The position numbers were made by a program, and so were the translations under genes. The notes below the pieces were generated by a model that had not been told where the DNA came from, made no database searches, and worked only from the letters and a program-made list of their open reading frames with translations. A stretch of DNA of 50,979 nucleotides from the NCBI GenBank assembly GCA_937911325.1, contig CALDSD010000087.1:1-50979 (forward strand), in the 5' to 3' direction. The DNA is from an uncultured Neomegalonema sp. (lineage in GTDB: Bacteria; Pseudomonadota; Alphaproteobacteria; Rhodobacterales; Rhodobacteraceae). How positions within the stretch are numbered: the stretch's first letter is position 1; each line of letters begins with the position of its first letter. Shown in pieces: positions 19,298 through 28,367 of this stretch.

Positions 19298-19353
19298 TGC
19301 ACACCTCAAAAAACGAACAGAAGCGTTCTTCCAAGGCGTATTCTGCGAACGCT

Positions 19354-19431
19354 GAACCTTTGCGCATTGCGCTCAATCAAGACGCGGACGCGGTCGAGCG
19401 ACCACCGAAACCATCTGCGACGCAAAGGTTC
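19354..19431. repeat. 11-bp inverted repeat upstream of the efflux operon
   Basis: GAACCTTTGCG (19354-19364) recurs inverted and exact as CGCAAAGGTTC (19421-19431), 56 bp apart, inside the 328-bp gene-free interval 19298-19625. It could be paired regulator sites for the divergent efflux operon and small exported protein, or chance. I see nothing else in this interval. Confidence 0.4.
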
Positions 19432-19625
19432 TGCACGCTCCGCTCGTTCGCCAGATCCGACCCTGCCGAAGGGGCGCGGCCTCGGTGGGTCTCAAACTTT
19501 GGCTCCCAAGGTTCGAGTTGCCGCGCGCCTGTCGCAACTGTCGCCGGAGAGTGTTACACGTCGAGGGTGAAATGGTCGGCGACGATGCGCCGACTGTGAC
19601 CAAACCATGCCGGACCAATCGACCT

Positions 19626-20054
19626 ATGCTGCGCATTCTGACCGTTCTCTTGCTCGCGACTACGCCGGTTCAGGCATGGGAGGTCGAGGTGGATCGCCTC
19701 TGCAAACTTGTGCACGACGAGGCTGACGCCTCCGTTGTCGTGACCTATGATCCTTCCATTCCGGAATACACCATCTCGATCACGCTGACTCGCGATTGGC
19801 TGGACGACGCGGTCTTCGCGATACGTTTTGACGGACCGCGCGGCAACACGATCTCAACCGGGCGTCATGTGATTTCGGGGGATGGTTCGACTCTAAGGGT
19901 CGCTGACAGCGGCTTCGGAAACGTTCTCAACGGTCTGGAGTACAACAACACAGCCACGGCCCTGCTGGGTGATCAGGCCGTGCGGTTTTCCCTCGACGGG
20001 GCCGCCCCAGCGGTTCGCGAATTTCGCGCCTGCGTCTCGGGTCTAAGCGTTTAG
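19626..20054 (+). CDS. Small exported protein of unknown function
   Basis: 142 residues. A short signal peptide (residues 1-18, 'LRILTVLLLATTPVQA') precedes a ~120-residue mature domain with C26 near the start and C135 near the end, probably a disulphide. The core, 'VVVTYDPSIPEYTISITL' then 'FAIRFDGPRGNTISTGRHVI' and 'GNVLNGLEYNNTATALLG', matches a family I recall as widespread in Rhodobacteraceae, where it is often mislabelled as excinuclease ABC subunit B; it has no relation to UvrB. The frame is open from 19485, but that stretch has no family similarity, so ATG 19626 is used. Function unknown; probably periplasmic. Confidence 0.8.
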   Translation: MLRILTVLLLATTPVQAWEVEVDRLCKLVHDEADASVVVTYDPSIPEYTISITLTRDWLDDAVFAIRFDGPRGNTISTGRHVISGDGSTLRVADSGFGNVLNGLEYNNTATALLGDQAVRFSLDGAAPAVREFRACVSGLSV

Positions 20055-20110
20055 CCTTGCCTTCAACCAGCAGGCTGGCGGCGCATGTCGGCACGATCGA
20101 GGCCCGTTGA

Positions 20111-20887
20111 ATGAAGCGTGATCGGAAGGAAACAAGCGAACCGCCCCGTCGCGACGACTTGCCAGGCGTTTGGCGGCGAGAGCTCATCGAGACGCCAGAC
20201 GGCTCCCGCGACGAAAGCAGCCTGGTCCTGTGGGTCCAAGGCCTGTCGATGTATTGCGATATTCGGCTGCCGGCTCCGGGAAGCGGCGCCGTCGTGGACG
20301 CTTTCGCGGGTTCGATCGAATTGAGCAATGAGCCCGGCGCGTTGAGATGTCATTGGCGCCGCGAACTCGACTGGTCGACGACCCCCGGCCCGAAAGATAT
20401 CGGACGGCTCACATGGGCGGGCGAGGGCGACGCGCGCCGAATGCGAGAGGACGGCGTTGAAACCGACTACTACGAGATCTGGCGTAAGGACTTGGCCGCC
20501 GAACAAGGGGACAGCGTCGCCAGAGTGTCGGATGAGGCAGGGCGGATCGGCTATCTCGCCCGGATCGGCGGCCTCGCGCTTTGGGTGCGCGGTCGCGTCG
20601 GCTCTCGCCAAGAACTTGGCGCAGCGCGCGATCCGGAGATGGAGGCGGTTCTGGCCCGTTGGAGCGCGGCTCGGGGAGCCTATGAAATTGAGCGGTCCAC
20701 ATCGCCTCAGCGCTCGAATGGCGAGACTCTGCTACGCGCCGCGCAAAGCGGGGCCAAGGTGTTGTCGATCTCAGAAACGGGCCGAGACGGCGCGCAAGCG
20801 CAGTGCGAGTGGCGCGTCCTGCACGAAGAGGTAATCCCGGGCGACCGTCCGTCTAAAGGCGATGGACCTGCCGCGCGGGCGACGTAA
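20111..20887 (+). CDS. Conserved protein of unknown function
   Basis: 258 residues, acidic and basic mixed, no signal peptide and no membrane segment, so probably cytoplasmic. Visible features are 'LPGVWRRELIETPDGSRDES' at the start, 'VLWVQGLSMYCDIRLP' and a W-rich middle ('CHWRRELDWST', 'EIWRKDL'), suggesting a lipocalin-like or beta-barrel fold. I do not recognise it with certainty. It lies 56 bp after the small exported protein and 41 bp before a LuxR regulator, all on the same strand. Start ATG 20111 lies in a region without a strong ribosome site. Confidence 0.65.
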   Translation: MKRDRKETSEPPRRDDLPGVWRRELIETPDGSRDESSLVLWVQGLSMYCDIRLPAPGSGAVVDAFAGSIELSNEPGALRCHWRRELDWSTTPGPKDIGRLTWAGEGDARRMREDGVETDYYEIWRKDLAAEQGDSVARVSDEAGRIGYLARIGGLALWVRGRVGSRQELGAARDPEMEAVLARWSAARGAYEIERSTSPQRSNGETLLRAAQSGAKVLSISETGRDGAQAQCEWRVLHEEVIPGDRPSKGDGPAARAT

Positions 20888-20928
20888 TCGGGTTCAACTT
20901 TCCCGATTGCCGTGCTCTGTTTCAACGA

Positions 20929-21756
20929 ATGGCGGATAACAAGACAAAATCTAGGACCGACTATTGGGCTCCGGAGGTCTGGTCGCTCATCGGTGCGGCT
21001 GCGGGCCGCATCGGCGAGGCCGATTTCCACGAGCGCCTTGGGGCTGCTTTCGCCGCCGCTGTCGGCGTTGACCGCTGGTTGGTGATGCGTTTTGGGGCCG
21101 AGCCGACGCCGGAGATCCTGTCGAACAGGGGCGGCATGACGGATGAAGCAATCAGCTTCTATTACAAAGGGCTTTACCGGCTCGATCCGCTCACGCGGTT
21201 AAGCCAGTCTGGCGACGCGCCGCTCGTGGTCGCGATCAGCCGGCTCCGCGCCGAGGATCGCGACAACCGGTACTACGATGAGATCTACCGCACAGCGCTC
21301 ATCCGCGATGAGATCGCGTTGATGCTTCCATGCGGGGGCGGATTGTACATGACCCTCAATCTCGACGCCGCCGACGGCGAGTTCTCCGACGCGACAATCG
21401 CTCGCGCGCACACCGTCGCCGAGACGTTCCTCGGCCTCCACCAAGCACATATGGGTTTGCGCGGCGTGCATCAGCCGGCGTCGCCCGGAACGCTCGAAGA
21501 CACGGACCGCCTTCCAGCCTACGATGAGCTGATCGCGTTGATGGCGCAACGCACCGGCATGACCGAGCGCGAACGGGAGATCGCCCATCGAGCGCTGCGC
21601 GGATACCCCAACGCGTTGATCGCTCGGGACCTTGGCATCACCGTCGGCACAGTGCGCAATCATCGCGCCCGGCTCTACGCGAAACTCGATATCACATCCG
21701 AGCGGGAGCTGTTCTCGCTGTGTCTGGCGACTTTGCTTGAAGGGGCGGGCGCGTAA
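20929..21756 (+). CDS. LuxR family transcriptional regulator
   Basis: 275 residues. The C-terminal ~65 residues are a LuxR-type helix-turn-helix: 'MTEREREIAHRALRGYPNAL', then 'IARDLGITVGTVRNHRARLY'. The N-terminal ~190 residues are a mixed alpha/beta sensor domain ('VDRWLVMRFGAEPTPEIL', 'MLPCGGGLYMTLNLDA') that resembles a GAF or autoinducer-type fold but lacks obvious hallmark residues. No luxI synthase is in the window, so it would be an orphan. It converges on the glutamine synthetase gene (10 bp between stops), so its target may be elsewhere. Confidence 0.85.
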   Translation: MADNKTKSRTDYWAPEVWSLIGAAAGRIGEADFHERLGAAFAAAVGVDRWLVMRFGAEPTPEILSNRGGMTDEAISFYYKGLYRLDPLTRLSQSGDAPLVVAISRLRAEDRDNRYYDEIYRTALIRDEIALMLPCGGGLYMTLNLDAADGEFSDATIARAHTVAETFLGLHQAHMGLRGVHQPASPGTLEDTDRLPAYDELIALMAQRTGMTEREREIAHRALRGYPNALIARDLGITVGTVRNHRARLYAKLDITSERELFSLCLATLLEGAGA

Positions 21757-21766
21757 GCGGCGCGGC

Positions 21767-23158
21767 TCACAGAAAGTCGAGCACCCGGTCGCGCTCGGCC
21801 GGGTCGACCCGGTAGAAGTCGCGATCCCATTCCTTGAGTTTGAAGCCGAGATAGATGTCTTTGAACTCCGCGCCGAAAACAGCCGACGCCAAGGGGTCGG
21901 CCTCGAAATGCTGCAACGCCTCAAGCAGGGTGCGGGGCACCCGCCGCACCGAGCCCAACTCGGTTTCAAAACTGTCGAACGCCGTTGGACGATCCAGCCG
22001 AAGATAAAGGTTGTCATTCATCGGCGCGCCGGGGTCTTTGGCCGCCGCAACTCCTTCGAGGCCGGCCGCGATCGAGAACGCGGATGCGAGATAGAAGTTG
22101 CAGGCGATGTCCGGCGCCCTGTTCTCGACGCAGGGGCGGTTCATCGGCAGACGCAACATGGCTGAACGGTTGTTCGCGCCGTAAGCGCGCAACACGGGGG
22201 CCCATGACATGTCGGCCATCTCGCCCTGTGCGATGAGCCCCTTGTAAGAGTTGTGGGTCGGGCAGGTGACAGCCGTCAGCGCGCCTGCGTGATCGAGCAG
22301 GCCGGAAACGAAATGATAGCCGATGTCCGGGAAGGCGATGCCATGTGTTTGGGCCATTGCGCCTGGGTTGGCGGCGAAGAGGTTCTCGCCTGAGGCCAGG
22401 TCATACAGCGACATGTTGAAATGCGCCCCGGATCTGAAGTCGCCTGAGAACGGCTTGGGCATGAAGCTCGCGACCAGTCCCTGCGACTGCGCCAGCGTCT
22501 TGACCATGAAGCGCCAAAACACCAACCGATCGGACATCGTCAGGGCGTTCGCATACGCGAAATCGAACTCGTACTGACCCTGGCCGCCTTCGGCGTCGAA
22601 CGAATACACCCCCCATTCAAGCGCGTTCATCGCGTCGACCATCGGCGTGAGGTATGGCATCGACTGCATCGTTTGATGCACGTCATAGGCTGGGCAAAGA
22701 CCGCGATGGGGTTGTTGTTGGGGCGCCGCCAAGCCTGTCTCGGACCTGCGCAGAAGATAAAACTCGGTCTCAACCCCGAGGTTGAGCCCCACGCCGCGCT
22801 CCGCCGCCTTGGCCAAAGCGTTCTTTAGAATCACCCGGCTGCAGTTCGCGTAAGGCTCGCCGTGATAGTAGAGATCCGATGCGAGCCACGCATACTCGGG
22901 ATCCCATGGCAGCACGATCAGGCTGTCGAGATCCGGGATGGCCGCGCATTCGTCCTTCTCCGGGCCGACCAGTCCCATGCCCTCCATCGCTCCGACGGTG
23001 AAGAGCTCCGAGCCCGCGCACATTTTCTCGAAGAACTCGATTGGTACACATTTGGCCTTCGGGACGCCGTGGATATCAACATATGTGGCGAAGCAATACT
23101 TCACGCCCCGCGCCACGAGGTCGGCTTTCATCTCTGCGACCCGGGCCTGATCGTTCAT
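21767..23158 (-). CDS. glnT: Glutamine synthetase family protein, type III-like (GlnT)
   Basis: 463 residues. Glutamine-synthetase active-site features are present: 'GVETEFYLL' (metal-binding glutamate), 'EGGQGQYEFDF', 'SGAHFNMSLYD' (the ATP/metal histidine region), 'TCPTHNSYKGL' and 'NNRSAMLRLPMNRPCVENRA'. The sequence resembles the GlnT / type III glutamate-ammonia ligase group more than GlnA; some relatives ligate methylamine or other amines to glutamate. ATG 23158 has GGAGG five bases upstream. The gene diverges from the catabolic operon starting at 23369, which argues that it assimilates ammonia or an amine released by that pathway. Confidence 0.87.
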   Translation of the reverse strand: MNDQARVAEMKADLVARGVKYCFATYVDIHGVPKAKCVPIEFFEKMCAGSELFTVGAMEGMGLVGPEKDECAAIPDLDSLIVLPWDPEYAWLASDLYYHGEPYANCSRVILKNALAKAAERGVGLNLGVETEFYLLRRSETGLAAPQQQPHRGLCPAYDVHQTMQSMPYLTPMVDAMNALEWGVYSFDAEGGQGQYEFDFAYANALTMSDRLVFWRFMVKTLAQSQGLVASFMPKPFSGDFRSGAHFNMSLYDLASGENLFAANPGAMAQTHGIAFPDIGYHFVSGLLDHAGALTAVTCPTHNSYKGLIAQGEMADMSWAPVLRAYGANNRSAMLRLPMNRPCVENRAPDIACNFYLASAFSIAAGLEGVAAAKDPGAPMNDNLYLRLDRPTAFDSFETELGSVRRVPRTLLEALQHFEADPLASAVFGAEFKDIYLGFKLKEWDRDFYRVDPAERDRVLDFL

Positions 23159-23368
23159 CGCATCCTCCATTTCTTCGACGCGCACGGCGTCGTGCGTGGG
23201 CGCGCATGGCGGGATCGGATCGCGCTTCCTGCGCTGCGGCAACGGTGACTGCCGTAACATTGTGCACTGCAAAAAATAGAGTCTAGCATTTAGCACATTT
23301 ACGCGTCAGGTTTGACGTATTGCCTATTTCCTACACATCACGGTGGGTTAGCGGCCAGGGATGCGCAG
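23159..23368. promoter_or_regulatory. Divergent promoter region of glnT and the catabolic operon
   Basis: A 210-bp gap with an AT-richer core (about 23268-23335) compared with the surrounding genes. TTGACG at 23312-23317 is a possible -35 for the rightward operon, but I see no convincing -10 at normal spacing. No guanidine-I (ykkC) riboswitch pattern is recognisable, and the gap is short for one plus a promoter. Confidence 0.4.
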
Positions 23369-24133
23369 ATGTCGCGATGGGATTTGATGACGAGCGACGA
23401 GATCGGAGCGATGATCGCCACCGGTTGCGACCTCGCTATATTGCCCGTCGGCGCGACCGAGCAGCACGGACCGCATCTCGCGACTGGCTGCGACACGATC
23501 TCTGCCGAGACGATCGCGCAGATGGCCGCTGATCGCGCTGGCGTGCTCGCCCTGCCGGGGCTGGCTTACGGCTGCTCCCTTGGACATACCGAGAAGTGGC
23601 CCGGAACGTTCTCGCTGCATCCCGGCACGCTCACACAGGTCATTGTCGAGCTGGGGCGCTGGGCCGTGGCCAATGGCCTGAAGAAACTGCTCTTCCTGTC
23701 GGGCCACGGAACCAATGACGCGCCTTTGCGCAGCGCCATTTTGCAGCTGCGCTATGAGTTTCCGGAAGCGCGCTTCGCGACGATGGGGCTGTGGGACGTC
23801 TCGGAGCGCGTCGGCGCTCTCTACTTCCGCGACGGGGAAGACATTCACGCCAATCAGGGTGAGACCTCGGTTCTGATGCATCTGCGCCCCGAAATGGTGC
23901 GCGCGGACCGCGCCGCCGACGTCGCTGATGTCACCCCGGGTCTGAAATTCTCCTACGCCATGCCCGCGACGACGCCAAACGGCGTGGTCGGCGCCCCGAG
24001 CCGTGCAAGCGCCGAGGATGGCGCCGCCATGGTCGAAGCCCTCGTCGCAGATCTTGCGGCCTGGATCGAGGCGGCGCGCGCCGAGGACTGGCCCCGCGTC
24101 CCAGAGGCGACGCTGACCGCAGCGGCCTCATGA
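23369..24133 (+). CDS. Creatininase family amidohydrolase
   Basis: 254 residues. Creatininase-fold metal sites are visible: E31 and H33 in 'GATEQHGPHLATGCD', D42, 'SGHGTNDAPL' with its histidine, and the late glutamate in 'HANQGETSVL'. Family members hydrolyse cyclic amides such as creatinine, or act on formamides in cofactor pathways. Start ATG 23369 has AGGGA seven bases upstream; ATG 23361 is out of frame and TTG 23312 lies in the promoter region. First gene of the long rightward operon, 43 bp before the ABC binding protein. Its partners (ureohydrolase, DUF1989, PuuE-like) suggest a guanidino or ureide substrate rather than a flavin precursor. Confidence 0.87.
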   Translation: MSRWDLMTSDEIGAMIATGCDLAILPVGATEQHGPHLATGCDTISAETIAQMAADRAGVLALPGLAYGCSLGHTEKWPGTFSLHPGTLTQVIVELGRWAVANGLKKLLFLSGHGTNDAPLRSAILQLRYEFPEARFATMGLWDVSERVGALYFRDGEDIHANQGETSVLMHLRPEMVRADRAADVADVTPGLKFSYAMPATTPNGVVGAPSRASAEDGAAMVEALVADLAAWIEAARAEDWPRVPEATLTAAAS

Positions 24134-24176
24134 GAACACCCGTTCCCCAATCCAACTCACCGCAAGGAGCACATGC

Positions 24177-25247
24177 ATGTTGAAACGATGGATTTTCGCG
24201 GCGGCGGCCGCCGCCGTCTTGGCGGCGGGGGCGCTGACGCCTGCTGACGCCGAGACCAAGAAGTACCGGGTTGGGTACAACATCTATGTCGGGTTCATGC
24301 CCTATGGATGGATGGCCGAGAACGGCATTCTCGACAAATGGGCCGACAAGTACGGTATCGAGATCGAGGTGATCCAGGTGGCCGACTATGTGGGCGGCAT
24401 CAACCAGTTCGTGGCGCGCGATCTTGACGCGATGTCCGTCGCCAGCATGGACGGTTTGACCATCCCGGCCGCAGGCGGCGTCGACACCACGATCGCCCTC
24501 GCCGGCGATTTCTCGAACGGCAATGACGGCATCGTCTCGAAGACCGCGAGCAGCATCAAGGACCTCAAAGGCGAAACCGTCCATCTCTTCGAGCTGACCG
24601 TGTCGCATTATCTGCTGTCTCGCGCGCTTGAGGCCGAGGGCATGAGCCTCAAGGACGTGAACACCGTCAACATCACCGACGCCGATATCGGCCCGGCATA
24701 CATCGGGTCAGCCGAGGTGCAGCACGCCGTCACCTGGAACCCGGTTCTGTTGCAGATGGAAGAAGCGGTCGACGGCGACAAGCGCATCTTCGACAGCGCG
24801 TCGACGCCTGAAGAGATCGTCGACGTCATGCTGTTCCATACGGACACGGTCGAGAACGAGCCCGAGTTCGTGAAGGCGTTCGTCGGCGCGTGGTATGAGA
24901 CGATGGAGATCATGAACGGCGGCGACGCCGCAGCCGAAGCGATGATCGCGGATCTCGCGGATATGTCGGGCGACACAGTCGAGGGCTACAAGGCTCAGCT
25001 GGCCTCGACGAAGATGTACTACACGCCGCAAGAGGCTTACGATCTGATGGTCTCAGAAGGCCACAAGGAAGTCTGGGACTTCGTGCGCACCTTCTCGTAC
25101 GACGTCGGCCTCTTTGGCGAGAACGCGTCGAGCAAAGACTTCATCGGCATTGAATTTCCCGACGGCACGGTCCTGGGCGACCCGGACAACGTGACGCTGC
25201 GGATCAACGCGTCGTTCACAGAGATGGCTATCAAAGGCGAGCTTTAG
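24177..25247 (+). CDS. ABC transporter substrate-binding protein, urea-carboxylase-region type
   Basis: 356 residues with a signal peptide (about 1-26, ending 'LTPADA'). The mature part is a NitT/TauT-like periplasmic binding protein: 'YRVGYNIYVGFMPYGWMAEN', 'IEIEVIQVADYVGGINQFVA', 'VASMDGLTIPAAGGVDTT'. This pattern matches my memory of the binding proteins found beside urea carboxylase (now guanidine carboxylase) genes. ATG 24177 has AAGGAG at eight bases. It captures the substrate of the operon, probably a small cationic or neutral N-compound. A stem-loop follows directly, before the permease gene. Confidence 0.88.
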   Translation: MLKRWIFAAAAAAVLAAGALTPADAETKKYRVGYNIYVGFMPYGWMAENGILDKWADKYGIEIEVIQVADYVGGINQFVARDLDAMSVASMDGLTIPAAGGVDTTIALAGDFSNGNDGIVSKTASSIKDLKGETVHLFELTVSHYLLSRALEAEGMSLKDVNTVNITDADIGPAYIGSAEVQHAVTWNPVLLQMEEAVDGDKRIFDSASTPEEIVDVMLFHTDTVENEPEFVKAFVGAWYETMEIMNGGDAAAEAMIADLADMSGDTVEGYKAQLASTKMYYTPQEAYDLMVSEGHKEVWDFVRTFSYDVGLFGENASSKDFIGIEFPDGTVLGDPDNVTLRINASFTEMAIKGEL

Positions 25248-25268
25248 CCAGCTTTCGTGAACGCCATA

Positions 25269-25295
25269 GGACGCCGCCTCACCCGGGCGGCGTCC
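25269..25295 (+). promoter_or_regulatory. Stem-loop between binding-protein and permease genes
   Basis: GGACGCCGCC (25269-25278) and GGCGGCGTCC (25286-25295) pair perfectly around TCACCCG, 21 bp after the binding-protein stop. No T-run follows. Same position as the hairpins at 581 and 36653, so most likely a partial terminator or 3'-end stabiliser that raises binding-protein mRNA over permease mRNA. Confidence 0.7.
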
Positions 25296-25341
25296 ATCCC
25301 GATTGCCTGCCTGCTTGATTGACGACCGGAGCCAAGATCGC

Positions 25342-26166
25342 ATGAAGCGCGCCTTCAATTATGTGCCGAGCCGCCCAACTGCGATCATGCTCGCTTGCCT
25401 TCCGTTTATTCTCGCGGTGATCATCTACCTGATCGGCTCGGAGATGCGTCTGGCCGAAAATCCCAAAGACAAGCTGATGCCCAGCTTCTCCTCGTTCGGA
25501 GAGGCCATGAACGCATTGGCGTTCACCGAGAACCGCCGAACCGGCGAGTATGTTTTCTGGCAAGACACCTATGTGAGCCTGGAGCGCCTTTTGACGGGTC
25601 TGGGCATCTCGGTCGCGCTTTGCCTTTTGATTGGGTTGCCTGTTGGGTTCCTGCCTTACCTGCGGCGTATGTGGGAACCTTTCATCGCTGCGTTCTCGCT
25701 GATCCCGCCGCTGGCGGTTTTGCCTATTCTTTTCATCATGTTCGGCCTTGGCGAAACCTCGAAGATCGTCCTGATCGTGTTTGGCGTCGCGCCTTTCCTG
25801 ACCCGCGACGTGGCGCTGAGCGTCGCGCAGATCCCGCGCGAACAGATCATCAAGGCGCAGACGCTTGGCGCGTCGACCTTGCAGATCATGACGCAGATCA
25901 TCCTGCCGCAAGTGTTGCCGAGATTGTTTGACAGCCTGCGATTGTCGCTTGGGGCGGCCTGGTTGTTTTTGATCGCGGCGGAGGCCATCGCGTCGGAAGG
26001 GGGGCTGGGCTACCGCATCTTCCTGGTGCGTCGATACCTCTCGATGGACGTCATTCTCCCGTACGTTCTTTGGATCACGTTGTTGGCGTTCCTCATGGAT
26101 TACGCGCTGGCCGCGATGTCGCGCTGGGCCTGCCGCTGGAAACACCTGGAGATGAAGCCGGCATGA
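25342..26166 (+). CDS. ABC transporter permease (NitT/TauT type)
   Basis: 274 residues, about six transmembrane helices. The binding-protein-dependent permease core has the EAA-type loop in 'QIPREQIIKAQTLGASTLQI' and 'PQVLPRLFDSLRLSLGAAWL'. ATG 25342 is used with GGAG ten bases upstream; the frame is open from 25303 but without coding character there. A single permease gene implies a homodimeric channel with the ATPase that follows, whose start overlaps this stop (ATGA). Together with the preceding binding protein this is a complete importer. Confidence 0.9.
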   Translation: MKRAFNYVPSRPTAIMLACLPFILAVIIYLIGSEMRLAENPKDKLMPSFSSFGEAMNALAFTENRRTGEYVFWQDTYVSLERLLTGLGISVALCLLIGLPVGFLPYLRRMWEPFIAAFSLIPPLAVLPILFIMFGLGETSKIVLIVFGVAPFLTRDVALSVAQIPREQIIKAQTLGASTLQIMTQIILPQVLPRLFDSLRLSLGAAWLFLIAAEAIASEGGLGYRIFLVRRYLSMDVILPYVLWITLLAFLMDYALAAMSRWACRWKHLEMKPA

Positions 26167-27038
26167 CCGAGATCACCGTCGACAATGTCTTCAAGTCCTA
26201 TGCGATGACGCCGGTCCTCGAGCGGGTGTCGGTCACGCTGCCGGATCATGAGTTTTGCACGATCCTCGGGCCCTCTGGCGCGGGGAAGTCGACGATGCTG
26301 CGGATCCTGTTGTCGATGGAGACGCCGACGTCCGGGCAGGTCCTGATCGACGGGGTCCCGATCGACGACGAACCGCAACCGGACCGTGGGGTCGTCTTCC
26401 AACGCTACTCGGTCTTTCCGCACATGACGGCGCTCAAGAACGTCATGATCGGGCCAGAGCTGAAGGCCGGGAACTGGTTCACACGTCCTCTGGGCGCCAA
26501 GCGGCGGCAGTTGCGCAACCGGGCGGCCAGCTTGCTGGAAGAGGTCGGGCTCGGGCACGCGATCGACAAGTTTCCCAGTCAGTTGTCAGGCGGCATGCAG
26601 CAACGGCTCGCCATCGCGCAGGCGATGATCATGGAGCCCAAGGTGCTGCTGCTCGACGAGCCCTTCGGCGCGCTCGACCCGGCGACAAAGCGGTCGATGC
26701 ACGGGCTGATCCTGGATCTGTGGGAGCGCAACAAGATGACGATCGTCATGGTGACCCATGACATCCAGGAGGCTTTTACGCTCGGAACGCGCATCCTGAT
26801 GATCGACAAGGTGCGCGATGATCCGCATGCGCCGGCGGCCTACGGGTCGACGATCACCCATGATCTCAAACTCGACCCCAACCGGCGTCCGCCCCTGGCG
26901 GTGGTGACGGAAGACACCATGGACGCCAGCGAGGACGACCCTCATTCCATGAGAGCGATCTTCGCCCGCTGGACGGAGAACGCGGGCGACGCCGTTCTCG
27001 AAAAGGGCGGAGCGGCGCTCAAGGCGCATGCCGATTGA
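26163..27038 (+). CDS. ABC transporter ATP-binding protein (NitT/TauT type)
   Basis: 291 residues. Walker A GPSGAGKST, Q-loop 'GVVFQRYSVFPHMTALKNVM', signature 'LSGGMQQRLAIAQAM', Walker B 'VLLLDEPFGALDP' and H-loop 'VMVTHDIQEAF' are all intact. After the ATPase core there is a ~55-residue acidic extension (about 235-291) not usual for TauB/SsuB. The start overlaps the permease stop by four bases, and the end overlaps the next gene by eleven, so it is firmly inside the operon. It powers uptake of the operon's substrate. Confidence 0.92.
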   Translation: MTEITVDNVFKSYAMTPVLERVSVTLPDHEFCTILGPSGAGKSTMLRILLSMETPTSGQVLIDGVPIDDEPQPDRGVVFQRYSVFPHMTALKNVMIGPELKAGNWFTRPLGAKRRQLRNRAASLLEEVGLGHAIDKFPSQLSGGMQQRLAIAQAMIMEPKVLLLDEPFGALDPATKRSMHGLILDLWERNKMTIVMVTHDIQEAFTLGTRILMIDKVRDDPHAPAAYGSTITHDLKLDPNRRPPLAVVTEDTMDASEDDPHSMRAIFARWTENAGDAVLEKGGAALKAHAD

Positions 27039-27615
27039 GGCGAATGGGCGAGTGATGAAGAACGGGTACCGTCTGCACGAAGTCGAAAGCGCCCCCGAGG
27101 CGTCGCAGACACTGCTTCGCCAGGCGGAGGCGGCCCTTGGCAAGGTTCCCAATCTCGAGCGCGTCATGGCCGAGGCGCCGAAGCTGCTGCAGGCCTATGT
27201 CGAGACCTGGGCGATGTTCGACGAGACGAGCTTCACCGCGGTGGAACGACAGGTCGTCTACCAGGTCGCCAATTTCGAGAACGGTTGCAGCTATTGCCGT
27301 CCATGGCACGCCTTTCTCTCGAAGCTCGCGAAGATGCACCCCGAAAACGCGCTGCGCCTGCGCGACGGGCAGCCATTGAGCGATCCCCGCCTCGAAGCGC
27401 TCAGGGTCTTCACCAAAGCGGTGCTCGATCAGCGCGGTTACGTTTCCGACGCAGAGTTCGCCGCGTTTACAGCAGCCGGCTACACGCGCCAGCAGGGTCT
27501 TGAAGTCGTCCTCGGGCTCGCGATCAAGGTCATGAGCAACTACACCAATGCGCTGGCGGGCACGCCGCTCGACCCGGAGGTTGAGAGGTGGCGGCCGGAA
27601 AGCGATGCGCCATGA
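27028..27615 (+). CDS. Carboxymuconolactone decarboxylase/AhpD-like protein
   Basis: 195 residues, all helical. The AhpD-type redox motif is intact: E84, C87, C90 and H94 ('FENGCSYCRPWH'). Such proteins act as alkylhydroperoxidase-like reductants or as small dehydrating or decarboxylating partners, so the role is open. ATG 27028 overlaps the ATPase gene by 11 bp; ATG 27055 is an alternative start that would avoid this and lose nine residues. The stop overlaps the next SDR gene (ATGA). Within this operon it may protect against peroxide made by the Rieske oxygenase, but that is inference. Confidence 0.85.
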   Translation: MPIEANGRVMKNGYRLHEVESAPEASQTLLRQAEAALGKVPNLERVMAEAPKLLQAYVETWAMFDETSFTAVERQVVYQVANFENGCSYCRPWHAFLSKLAKMHPENALRLRDGQPLSDPRLEALRVFTKAVLDQRGYVSDAEFAAFTAAGYTRQQGLEVVLGLAIKVMSNYTNALAGTPLDPEVERWRPESDAP

Positions 27616-28367
27616 ACGGCGTCGCGGGCGCGAAGGTTCTGGTGACCGGCGCAAGCCGAGGCATCGGCGCGGCGATCGCCGGCGCGTTTGTCGAGGCCGG
27701 CGCCGAGGTCCACGCCTTGGCGGAAACAGACCAGATCCTCGGCGCGGCCGAAGCGATGGGCGCGACGCCCCATCTGGCCGACGTCACGGATCCTGGCGCC
27801 GTCGCGACCGCGCTGGACCGCGTCGGCCCGCTGGATGTGCTCGTCAACAACGCCGGTCTCGAGCGTCTGACGCCGATCGCAGAAATGGACGAGGAGGCGC
27901 TCGCCCTGTTTCGTCGGATCCTCGACATCAACATCGCTGGAACCGCCATTGTGACCGCATGTGCATTGCCGCAGATGCCGGACGGCGCGCGGATCATCAA
28001 TACGGCCTCTGTTTGGGGGCGCGTCGCAGAGCCGCTGTTCGGCGCTTATGTCGCCAGCAAGCACGCCGTCATCGGCCTGACGAAGACATGGGCGCGAGAG
28101 CTGGGGCCGCGCGGCATTCGGGTGAATGCGGTCTGTCCAGGGTGGGTCGAGACCGAGGCCGCCTTGCGCTCGGCAGATGAGCTTGCGGCGCGCGACGGAT
28201 CATCCGCCGCCGACATTCTCGCCGGTATCGCCGCGGCGCAGTGCCTTCCTGGCCCGGTGATGCAGACCCGCGACGTCACGGGGCCTTATCTTTTCCTGGC
28301 GTCTGATTTGGCGGCCAACGTGACGGGCCAAACCCTTGGGGTCGATCGGGGAGAGCAGCCATGGTGA
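27612..28367 (+). CDS. SDR family oxidoreductase 1
   Basis: 251 residues, classical short-chain dehydrogenase. The nucleotide-binding GASRGIG (13-19), NNAG (79-82) and catalytic S133, Y146 and K150 (YVASK) are present. Such enzymes oxidise or reduce hydroxyl/keto groups with NAD(P). The acceptor could be an alcohol or aldehyde released from the imported compound. The start overlaps the AhpD-like gene (ATGA); the next SDR begins seven bases before this stop. Both SDRs being kept side by side suggests two sequential steps or a heteromeric enzyme; the two sequences are only distantly similar. Confidence 0.88.
   Translation: MNGVAGAKVLVTGASRGIGAAIAGAFVEAGAEVHALAETDQILGAAEAMGATPHLADVTDPGAVATALDRVGPLDVLVNNAGLERLTPIAEMDEEALALFRRILDINIAGTAIVTACALPQMPDGARIINTASVWGRVAEPLFGAYVASKHAVIGLTKTWARELGPRGIRVNAVCPGWVETEAALRSADELAARDGSSAADILAGIAAAQCLPGPVMQTRDVTGPYLFLASDLAANVTGQTLGVDRGEQPW

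Noticed and set aside
23159-23368. Guanidine riboswitch ahead of the catabolic operon
   Set aside because: I looked for a ykkC-like conserved pattern because of the guanidino-type genes and could not find one; the gap is also short.
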